Of a DNA stretch of 6,218 nucleotides, positions 1-6,218 are shown piece after piece. The position numbers were made by a program, and so were the translations under genes. Every line of letters begins with the position of its first letter. Within the stretch, counting starts at the first letter, position 1. Origin of the DNA: Sideroxydans sp. (GTDB lineage Bacteria > Pseudomonadota > Gammaproteobacteria > Burkholderiales > Gallionellaceae); NCBI GenBank assembly GCA_020057805.1, contig JAGVFD010000236.1, positions 1-6,218 on the forward strand. Reading direction: 5' to 3'. The notes below the pieces were generated by a model, which was not told the origin of the DNA, did no database searches, and saw nothing but the letters and a program-made list of their open reading frames with translations.

Positions 1-2664
1 CATCGTGCGCACCAACACACGCGCACGGTGTGCCTGGAATTCTTCGGTCAGGTGCATGAGGCGGTGCCCGCCATCGTCGAGATCAAGGATTATCTGGATG
101 CACATCCCGGCGCACTGCTGGCCGGATTGGAGCATCTCGACGAGCGCTATCTAAAAGCGGTGGGTTACGCGACAAAATCCAAGCGTGGCACGCGCCCCAA
201 GATGGTGCTGATTGCCGATGTGGTGAGTGACGATGAGCGCGCCGTGGGGGCAACCGCGTCGGAGATTGTGCGTCTAGCCAATTTGCGCCACGGTGAAGGG
301 TTTATTGCGGTATCTGCCGAAGCACGCAAAAAATTCTGGCTCGATCGCGCGCGCACTGCCGCCATTGCCAAGCACACCAATGCCTTCAAAATTAACGAAG
401 ACGTGGTGATTCCCCTGCCGCGCATGGGCGACTATTGCGATGGTGTGGAGCGCATCAACATCGAATTGTCGTTAGGTAACAAAATTAAATTATTGGATGC
501 GCTGGATACATTCTTCGCCGGTGAGTTGCCTTTGCGCTATCAAGATGACGCGCAACTGGGCGATGCCGAGTTGCTGGGCAATCGCGCGCAATCTGCGCAA
601 CAACTGCTGGCGGAAGTGCGCGCGCGTTGGACGTGGTTGCTGGCAAATTTGGATGCGCCTGTTACCTCACTGCCTCTCCCGACCTTCGCCCCACCTCTGC
701 TGCTTGCGGGAGAGAGGCAGGGGGAGCGGGTTGTTGATGCCGTACAAAGCCACACTATTCGTGCCTCGTGGAAACGTGAAGTGCGCGACCCATTACGCCA
801 ATTATTCAGTGGTAGCACCTATCTGCCCGTTATCGAAAAAACCGAGGCAATTCACCAAAGCGTGTTGAAGAGCCGTGTGTTTGTGGCGTTGCACATGCAC
901 GCAGGGGATGGCAATGTGCACACCAACATTCCGGTTAACTCGGATGACTACGCCATGTTGCAACAGGCTTATGGCGCGGTGGATCGCATCATGCAGTTGG
1001 CAAAAGATTTAGGCGGGGTGATTTCGGGCGAGCATGGTATTGGCATCACTAAATTCGATTTCTTGGATGCCACAGAAATTGCGCCGTTCATCGCTTACAA
1101 GCAAAAGGTTGACCCATCAGGTCATTTCAATAAGGGCAAGTTGTTGCCTGGCAGCAATCTTGAGCGCGCTTACACACCCAGCTTTAATTTAATGGAATTG
1201 GAAAGTTTGATTCTGGAAAAAAGTGAGCTGGGCAACATCTCCGATTCCATTAAAGATTGTTTACGATGCGGCAAGTGCAAGCCGGTGTGTTCGACCCATG
1301 TGCCGCGCGCCAATTTGTTGTACTCGCCGCGCAATAAAATTTTGGCGACCTCGCTGCTCATCGAAGCTTTTTTATACGAAGAGCAAACGCGACGCGGCGT
1401 GTCCATCAAACACTTCGATGAGTTCAACGACGTGTCTGACCACTGCACGGTGTGCCACAAGTGTTTGAACCCCTGCCCGGTGGATATTGATTTCGGCGAT
1501 GTGTCGATGGCAATGCGAGACTTCTTGCGCAAACAAGGCAAGAAAAAATTCAGCTTGGTGGGCGCTATTTCCATGCACTTCCTCAATACCACCGATCCGT
1601 TTGCCATAAAAATGCTGCGCAAGTTGACAATCGAAATGCCGTATAAATTACAGCGCTTCGTGCACAAAATTGCCAAGGGCATGGGCTTGCTCGACGCGCA
1701 ACTCAAGCGCCCCCCCGCCACCGTGGGGCGTGGGCCGCTTAAGGCGCAGGTAATTCATTTCATCAACAAACCGATGCCGGGCAATCTGCCCAAGAAAACC
1801 TCGCGCGCGCTGCTCGACATTGAAGACAACGACATCGTGCCGATTATTCGCAACCCGCGCATTGCCAGCGAAGATTCGGAAGCGGTGTTTTATTTCCCAG
1901 GTTGCGGTTCGGAACGTCTGTTCGGTCAAGTGGGGCTCGCCACACAAGCCATGCTGTATCAGACGGGCGCGACAACGGTATTGCCGCCCGGCTATTTGTG
2001 CTGCGGCTATCCACAAAATGCGTCGGGCTTGAAAGACAAGGCGAGCCAAATCACCACCGACAATCGCGTGCTGTTTCATCGCGTGGCCAACACGCTGAAC
2101 TATCTCGACATCAAGACGGTGATTGTGTCGTGCGGCACGTGTATGGATCAGCTGCAAAAATATGAGTTCGGTAAAATTTTCCCGGGCTGCCGTTTGCTCG
2201 ACATTCACGAATATCTGCTGGAAAAAGGCGTGAAGCTGAATGGCGTGGAAGGCACACGCTACATGTATCACGAGCCTTGCCACACGCCGATGAAGACGTA
2301 TAAATCATTGGATGTGGTGAAGACATTGATGGGAACAGACGTGCCATTGAACGAACGCTGCTGCGGTGAATCAGGCACCTTCGGTGTGAGCTCGCCACAC
2401 ATCGCCACCCAAGTACGCTTCCGCAAAGAAGAAGAAATGCGCAAAGGCTCGGCTGACTTACGTGCGGACGGTTTCGCTGGAGAAGTGAAAATCCTCACCT
2501 CCTGCCCCGCGTGTCAGCAAGGCTTAAGCCGCTACAACGACGATGCGGGCACGACGACAGATTACATCGTGGTGGAAATGGCCAAGCATTTGTTAGGCGC
2601 GAATTGGATGGCAGATTACGTCGCCACTGCCAATGATGGCGGCATTGAGCGCGTGTTGCTATAG
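1..2664 (+). CDS. FAD-linked oxidase / 4Fe-4S / CCG-domain fusion oxidoreductase (5' end outside window)
   Basis: The reading frame is open from the first base, so the gene starts upstream. The GTG at 28 is internal and no ribosome site is visible. Residues are numbered here from base 1. Residues 1-370 match the C-terminal domain of FAD-linked oxidases (D-lactate dehydrogenase/glycolate oxidase GlcD type), with HMHAGDGNVH at 298-307 and SGEHGIG at 342-348. Two ferredoxin-like motifs follow: C420-x2-C423-x2-C426-x3-C430 and C482-x2-C485-x2-C488-x3-C492-P. Two CCG domains of the GlpC/HdrB type close the protein: FPGCG 632-636, CCGYP from C667 and SCGTC (C711, C714), then C760-H, CCGE from C787 and SCPAC (C835, C838). 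All cysteines of these motifs are present. The missing N-terminus should hold the FAD-binding domain and, in the large betaproteobacterial form (about 1,280 residues), a DUF3683 region. Inferred role: cytoplasmic oxidation of a 2-hydroxyacid, passing electrons from flavin through Fe-S clusters. The substrate cannot be read from the sequence. No membrane segment is seen. Confidence 0.9.
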   Translation, partial: HRAHQHTRTVCLEFFGQVHEAVPAIVEIKDYLDAHPGALLAGLEHLDERYLKAVGYATKSKRGTRPKMVLIADVVSDDERAVGATASEIVRLANLRHGEGFIAVSAEARKKFWLDRARTAAIAKHTNAFKINEDVVIPLPRMGDYCDGVERINIELSLGNKIKLLDALDTFFAGELPLRYQDDAQLGDAELLGNRAQSAQQLLAEVRARWTWLLANLDAPVTSLPLPTFAPPLLLAGERQGERVVDAVQSHTIRASWKREVRDPLRQLFSGSTYLPVIEKTEAIHQSVLKSRVFVALHMHAGDGNVHTNIPVNSDDYAMLQQAYGAVDRIMQLAKDLGGVISGEHGIGITKFDFLDATEIAPFIAYKQKVDPSGHFNKGKLLPGSNLERAYTPSFNLMELESLILEKSELGNISDSIKDCLRCGKCKPVCSTHVPRANLLYSPRNKILATSLLIEAFLYEEQTRRGVSIKHFDEFNDVSDHCTVCHKCLNPCPVDIDFGDVSMAMRDFLRKQGKKKFSLVGAISMHFLNTTDPFAIKMLRKLTIEMPYKLQRFVHKIAKGMGLLDAQLKRPPATVGRGPLKAQVIHFINKPMPGNLPKKTSRALLDIEDNDIVPIIRNPRIASEDSEAVFYFPGCGSERLFGQVGLATQAMLYQTGATTVLPPGYLCCGYPQNASGLKDKASQITTDNRVLFHRVANTLNYLDIKTVIVSCGTCMDQLQKYEFGKIFPGCRLLDIHEYLLEKGVKLNGVEGTRYMYHEPCHTPMKTYKSLDVVKTLMGTDVPLNERCCGESGTFGVSSPHIATQVRFRKEEEMRKGSADLRADGFAGEVKILTSCPACQQGLSRYNDDAGTTTDYIVVEMAKHLLGANWMADYVATANDGGIERVLL
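665..730. repeat. REP-like imperfect palindrome inside the oxidoreductase gene
   Basis: The left arm at 670-681 (ctgcctctcccg) pairs with the right arm at 707-720 (cgggagagaggcag), giving 12 base pairs with a two-base bulge (715-716) and a 25-base loop. The right half, with gcttgcgggagag followed by a G-rich stretch, resembles the palindromic intergenic repeats (REP type) common in proteobacterial genomes. It is translated in frame as a proline/leucine-rich then Gly-Glu-Arg-rich peptide, about residues 222-244, between a tryptophan-rich helix and the SWKREVRDPL segment of the FAD-oxidase C-terminal domain. The outer limits are uncertain. Calling it a REP rests on recalled resemblance; only one copy of this form is in the window. 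Confidence 0.6.
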
Positions 2665-2672
2665 TCGCCATC

Positions 2673-4292
2673 ATGCTTGCACTCGACCCCACTGATGACC
2701 TCGCCCGCCCTGCCTTTAAGGATGCCGCTTCCTGCACGGCATGGCTGGGACAATTGCAACTCACCAATCTTAATTTGGCACAAGCCGCGTTGCGCAGGCA
2801 GCTAGATGAATTGAATCGTTGCGCACTCAAAGGTAGCGATCGTTTGCAAGTGTTGGAGGTGTTGCGCGAAACCATTACGCTGGTGCAAACCGACACGGGA
2901 CGCAAACTGGCGGGGAAAAAGCTACCGCTATCCGATGATGAATTTATTTTGCTGCTGACTATTTCAAGTCTGTGGCAGAGCTTTCTCAATGGCTACCTGC
3001 GTTGTTTGCAAGGTGCAGAGTCCGGCGACAAAACACTGGCGGGAAGCCTTGCACTTTTATGTCAGCGCTGCATGCATTACAGCGGTTTGCAAATCTCCAA
3101 TTTTTTGCGCGCCGGCTGTGAGCCGGATGCAAAATCTTGGCAGCAATTCCATTCTCTGTATGCACATATTGAAGCCATCGAATTGCACAACGAAAAAGTG
3201 CCTGACGAACACGACTACATAGGCCATCCCATTAGCGCCAGCACCTTGTATGCCAGCACCCTGCTAATGCACCGTGCGCGTTTCTTGGGCTTGAGCCGCA
3301 CCCAGTGGCGAGTGGTGGAACGCTGGCTCAATTTATGGAGTGATGCACTCATCATTGCCCCGCGCTGTAGTGTGAGTAAGAGCGATGCGCCGCCGCTTGG
3401 CGTCAATCTGGCGGGCGTGCATGGCCTGCAATCCTTGCAGCACGCAGCGGACAAAGATTCCATGCGTTTTATCGCGATGGTGCCGCTGTCCAAACAAATT
3501 CGCATCAAAACTATTTTGTTGCAGCAAGGACAAGCACCGCAACAAGCCTCATTAGGTAGCGAGATGTCGAGCAAAGACTGTGTGACACTGCTCAACAAAC
3601 TGCATGCGTGCTGGTGCGAGACACAAGCTGATTCATTGGCGGAAACAGCTCGCGAAGTTCCCCTTGTTCAGATGTGCATTGGACTAGAAAAAATCTATTC
3701 GCAACTGGCGCAAAAACCGTTCCGTCCAGTGAAAGATAAATCCACCTCGCAACAAGACGCGCGCCGCCAAATTGAAACCTTTGGGCGCGTACTCGATTCG
3801 ACTGGACGGCATGCCTTGCAAGAGTTGGGGTTTGTACCCGAAGAATGGCAAGTGGATGAAGACAGCTTAACCACGGCACGCTTATTGCGCACAATGTCCC
3901 ACGGTGATCGCTTGGGTGTGAATCAACTGGTCAGCGTATTTGCGCCAAACAGCAATCAACACAAATTAGGCTGGGTGCACATGGTTAGCGTGGCGCGCAG
4001 CGGCTATCTTTACATGGGTTTGAATTACTTCCCCGGCCAACCACAACCCATCTCAATACGGGGTGATAGCGGCAATGAAAGCGTGCAATCGGGTTCAGCA
4101 GCGGCGCTCATGTTGCCGGCTTTTGAAAGCGCAAAACTCCCCGCCAGTTTGGTTTTACCGCGCGATTGGTTTCACGCGGGACGTGCGCTAGACCTCGTGT
4201 TGGCAAACGGCAGCAAACAAAAAGTGGCGTTGGGATTTAGTGTAGACAAAGGCGGCGATTTTGAACGAGTGAGTTTTACGCTGCTCACTTAA
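2673..4292 (+). CDS. Conserved-type protein of unknown function, 539 aa
   Basis: The ATG at 2673 is the first start codon after an in-frame stop at 2646-2648, and it lies only 8 bases after the stop of the upstream oxidoreductase. No clear Shine-Dalgarno sequence precedes it, so translation may depend on ribosomes leaving the upstream gene. The N-terminal half (about 20-230) looks mainly alpha-helical, with a leucine-rich stretch at 57-72 (DRLQVLEVLRETITLV) and a hydrophobic, aromatic segment at 91-111. A central region (about 285-370) is polar and Gln-rich. The C-terminal 130 residues (about 410-539) look beta-rich, including LGWVHMVSVARSGYLYMGLN (432-451) and a closing GGDFERVSF (527-535). 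No signal peptide, membrane span, metal-binding cluster or catalytic motif is evident, so it is probably cytoplasmic. It reminds me of a betaproteobacterial family of hypothetical proteins with a similar N-terminus and final DFxRFxF-like strand, but I cannot assign a function. The PilZ c-di-GMP signature is not present. Confidence 0.85.
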   Translation: MLALDPTDDLARPAFKDAASCTAWLGQLQLTNLNLAQAALRRQLDELNRCALKGSDRLQVLEVLRETITLVQTDTGRKLAGKKLPLSDDEFILLLTISSLWQSFLNGYLRCLQGAESGDKTLAGSLALLCQRCMHYSGLQISNFLRAGCEPDAKSWQQFHSLYAHIEAIELHNEKVPDEHDYIGHPISASTLYASTLLMHRARFLGLSRTQWRVVERWLNLWSDALIIAPRCSVSKSDAPPLGVNLAGVHGLQSLQHAADKDSMRFIAMVPLSKQIRIKTILLQQGQAPQQASLGSEMSSKDCVTLLNKLHACWCETQADSLAETAREVPLVQMCIGLEKIYSQLAQKPFRPVKDKSTSQQDARRQIETFGRVLDSTGRHALQELGFVPEEWQVDEDSLTTARLLRTMSHGDRLGVNQLVSVFAPNSNQHKLGWVHMVSVARSGYLYMGLNYFPGQPQPISIRGDSGNESVQSGSAAALMLPAFESAKLPASLVLPRDWFHAGRALDLVLANGSKQKVALGFSVDKGGDFERVSFTLLT

Positions 4293-4370
4293 CAACGACT
4301 GTGCGCAAATTACGGGAAGCATTAAGGAGCCTCTGAATAGTCACCTCTCCCGCAGTCAGAGGCTTCTTAA
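4293..4370. other. Short intergenic region between convergent genes
   Basis: These 78 bases separate the stop of the unknown-function gene from the stop of the GGDEF-EAL gene on the other strand. The first 29 bases show no motif I recognise. The rest is the inverted repeat described separately. As both flanking genes end here, no promoter is expected and none is seen. Confidence 0.85.
4322..4370. terminator. Inverted repeat, possible bidirectional terminator
   Basis: Arms ttaaggagcctctga (4322-4336) and tcagaggcttcttaa (4356-4370) are complementary over 15 positions with one G/A difference, around a 19-base loop. The hairpin sits exactly between two convergent genes, and its right arm abuts the stop codon of the minus-strand gene (4371-4373). 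This placement favours transcription termination on both strands. Against a classical intrinsic terminator, the loop is long and no long T-tract follows on either strand; only the TTAA ends are AT-rich. The loop contains ctctcccgca, which matches the reverse complement of the REP-like element at 705-714, so the repeat may instead be a degenerate mobile palindrome. Confidence 0.55.
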
Positions 4371-6218
4371 CTAGTTTGCGCGCCACCCAATCAAATCAGC
4401 TGCGGGCATGGGACGTGCAATACCGAATCCCTGTCCTACCTCGCACCCCATCTGTAGCAACGCTTGGTATTGCGCTTCATTTTCAACGCCTTCGGCAACC
4501 ACTTCGCGTCCAAAAGATTGCGTGAGCGCAATAATTGCCTGCACAATGGCGCGATCCCCTTTTTCGATCATCATGTCATGCACAAATGACTGATCTATCT
4601 TGAGCGTATCGAGGTCGAAGTAGCTCAAGTATTTGAGTGATGAATAGCCCGTACCAAAATCATCCAACGCAAAGCTCACGCCAAACTCGCGGCAGGTGTG
4701 AATGACGGCCCCCACAGTTTCAATATCTTCCAAGGCAGCGGTTTCTAGCACTTCAATCTGCAAACAGTTCACGCAGCCGTCTGTGTAGTAATAGGCAATT
4801 TGCGCTTTTAGTTTTTCCACAAACTGAACTGATTGCAGCTGATAAGCCGAAATGTTGATGCTGACGTTCACATCACGCCCCATGTTGCGCCAAGTTTTAA
4901 TTTGCGCTAACGCGGTGCGAATCACCCATTCCCCCAACTCAATTTCCAATTCAGTATTTTCTATCGTGCGTAAAAATGCACCTGGCAATAACAAGCCACG
5001 TTCGGGATGATTCCACCGAATAAGGGCTTCCACCCCCACCATTTCACGCGTACGCAAATTCACTTTGGGTTGGTAATACAACTCGAATTCGCTTTCCATC
5101 AATGCCGTGCGTATTTGCTGTAACAGTTCGTGATGCGAGCGAGCGCGTAAATCATGTGAGGCGTCATACAGGTGATAGCGATTTTTGCCCGCTTGCTTGG
5201 CGGCGTACATAGCGTGATCCGCATGTCGCAACAAGGTATCGGAATCTTGCTCGCCTTCAGAAAAAAGTGCCACGCCAATGCTGGCACTCAAAATAACCAT
5301 GTGCGACTCAATCTCAATCGGCTGATGAATCGCTTCTAACAACCGCTTTAAACTACCCACACACTCTTCGGGTGCGAACATGCCGACCAACAACACCACA
5401 AATTCATCACCGCCTAGTCGGGCAACTGTGTCATCTTCACGGATTGTGTTTTTAATGCGGTGCGCCACTTCAAACAACACCCGATCACCCACCGCGTGAC
5501 CGTAGGTATCGTTCACCGGCTTGAAACCATCAAGGTCGAGGTAGCACACCGCCATCATGCCTTTGTCACGTTTGGTTCGCGCCATTGCTTGCAATAGTCG
5601 ATCCGCTAGCAAGACACGGTTAGGCACACTGGTAAGCGCATCGAAATGCGCAATGTGTTCGAGTTGTTTTTCGTACTCTTGACGTTCTGTCACATCCGCC
5701 GCAATACCGATGAGGCAGTTTTTGCTGCCGTCCTGACAAGTCAATTTAACTTTGGTTACTTCGAGTAGGTGTTCGCGGCCATCAGCAAACTGCATGCGCT
5801 CTTGTGATAAGTGCGGTTCTTTTTGTTCTAAACACGCGCTGTCGGTCAGTTTGCAACGCGCTGCAATATCCACTGGCATAACGTCGGTGTAATGCGCGGC
5901 TTGCAAAAATTGATCTTCACTAATTCCTGTCGCTTTGCACAGATTGTGATTGGCAAATTTGGCTTTACCCTGCGCATCCACCATCCAGATACCCAAAGGG
6001 GCATTATCCAAAATGGTTTGGAACAAGCCACGTTGTTCATCCAAGGCTTGGCGTGACTGCAAAATTTCTGTCTCAACACGCTTTCTTTCGGTGATGTCTT
6101 GCACCGTGCCAATGACGCGTAGCGGCTTGCCCTGCGCATCACATTTCACTTCGCCGCGCTCTTCCGCCCACCGATATTGACCCTCCATGCCATAACGAAA
6201 CTCGACCATAAACGGCAC
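4371..6218 (-). CDS. PAS-PAS-GGDEF-EAL cyclic-di-GMP diguanylate cyclase/phosphodiesterase (N-terminus outside window)
   Basis: The frame is open to the window edge. The GTG at 6216-6218 falls inside a PAS domain, so the gene begins beyond the window. Residues are numbered from that edge. Residues 1-48 are the end of one PAS domain with its PAC tail (YRWAEERGEV ... VIGTVQDITERKR). Residues 61-180 form a second PAS domain (ILDNAPLGIWMVDAQGKAKF ... GIAADVTERQ). The GGDEF domain spans about 185-350, with intact GGDEF at 269-273 and an RxxD inhibitory site (R260-D263) at the usual five-residue spacing. The EAL domain spans about 362-605, with E397-A-L, N455 (NIS), E489, D519-D520 (DDFGTGYSS), K540 (LKID), E576 (AEGVE) and Q596 (GQGF), so all expected metal and catalytic residues are present. 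From family knowledge it can both make c-di-GMP from GTP and cleave it to pGpG, with activity set by the PAS sensors. No membrane segment is visible in this part; one could lie upstream. The ligand of the PAS domains is not readable. Confidence 0.93.
   Translation of the reverse strand: MPFMVEFRYGMEGQYRWAEERGEVKCDAQGKPLRVIGTVQDITERKRVETEILQSRQALDEQRGLFQTILDNAPLGIWMVDAQGKAKFANHNLCKATGISEDQFLQAAHYTDVMPVDIAARCKLTDSACLEQKEPHLSQERMQFADGREHLLEVTKVKLTCQDGSKNCLIGIAADVTERQEYEKQLEHIAHFDALTSVPNRVLLADRLLQAMARTKRDKGMMAVCYLDLDGFKPVNDTYGHAVGDRVLFEVAHRIKNTIREDDTVARLGGDEFVVLLVGMFAPEECVGSLKRLLEAIHQPIEIESHMVILSASIGVALFSEGEQDSDTLLRHADHAMYAAKQAGKNRYHLYDASHDLRARSHHELLQQIRTALMESEFELYYQPKVNLRTREMVGVEALIRWNHPERGLLLPGAFLRTIENTELEIELGEWVIRTALAQIKTWRNMGRDVNVSINISAYQLQSVQFVEKLKAQIAYYYTDGCVNCLQIEVLETAALEDIETVGAVIHTCREFGVSFALDDFGTGYSSLKYLSYFDLDTLKIDQSFVHDMMIEKGDRAIVQAIIALTQSFGREVVAEGVENEAQYQALLQMGCEVGQGFGIARPMPAADLIGWRAN

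Noticed and set aside
1..30. GTG at 28 as the true start of the first gene
   Set aside because: The frame is open upstream to base 1, no ribosome site precedes it, and the encoded sequence begins in the middle of a known domain.
497..868. A 123-codon plus-strand frame overlapping the oxidoreductase
   Set aside because: It is out of frame with a well-supported gene, and its translation has odd Cys/Trp/Arg-rich composition typical of a frame shadow.
1710..1716. Run of seven C bases as a possible phase-variation tract
   Set aside because: The frame is continuous across it and seven bases is short. It encodes ordinary Arg-Pro-Pro in a linker, with no sign of switching.
1170..2398. Long open frames on the minus strand (1170-1721, 1648-2283, 2111-2398)
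   Set aside because: They lie opposite the oxidoreductase, whose cysteine motifs and domain order are unmistakable. The minus-strand translations show no family resemblance and are shadows.
3897..4023. Possible PilZ c-di-GMP binding domain in the unknown-function protein, suggested by the neighbouring GGDEF-EAL gene
   Set aside because: The RxxxR plus (D/N)xSxxG signature is not met. The nearest stretch (VSVARSGYLYMG) lacks the Asp/Asn, and the GGDEF-EAL gene is on the other strand in its own unit.
1..6218. Defence system, CRISPR array, prophage or transposon
   Set aside because: No spaced direct repeats, transposase, integrase, nuclease or toxin-like motifs were found. The three genes are of metabolic, unknown and signalling type.

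Overview
The window holds three protein-coding genes and one short intergenic stretch. Two genes are cut by the window edges. The mid-range GC content, and above all the very large FAD-oxidase/Fe-S/CCG fusion protein of the DUF3683-associated type, suggest a betaproteobacterium, possibly near Nitrosomonadales, Methylophilales or Rhodocyclales. This placement rests on recalled family distribution, not on a search, and the sequence alone does not settle genus.

Layout. Positions 1-2664 (+) encode the C-terminal part (887 residues in the window) of a multidomain flavin/iron-sulfur oxidoreductase. It has the FAD-linked oxidase C-terminal domain, two 4Fe-4S motifs and two CCG (cysteine-rich) domains. 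A REP-like palindrome (about 665-730) lies in frame inside this gene. Eight bases downstream, 2673-4292 (+) encodes a 539-residue protein of unknown function, probably co-transcribed. Positions 4293-4370 are intergenic and carry a 15-bp inverted repeat that could terminate transcription from both sides. Positions 4371-6218 (-) encode the C-terminal 615 or so residues of a PAS-PAS-GGDEF-EAL cyclic-di-GMP turnover protein that converges on the other two genes.

How they fit together. The first gene looks like a 2-hydroxyacid (lactate/glycolate/hydroxyglutarate-like) dehydrogenase with its own electron-transfer chain. The second probably shares its transcript, but no functional link can be read from the sequence. 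The third is a separate signalling unit on the opposite strand. I see no RNA genes, CRISPR array, insertion sequence, phage gene or toxin/defence module. The least ordinary items are the palindrome translated inside a conserved enzyme, a 10-base core it shares with the intergenic hairpin, and the uncharacterised second gene.
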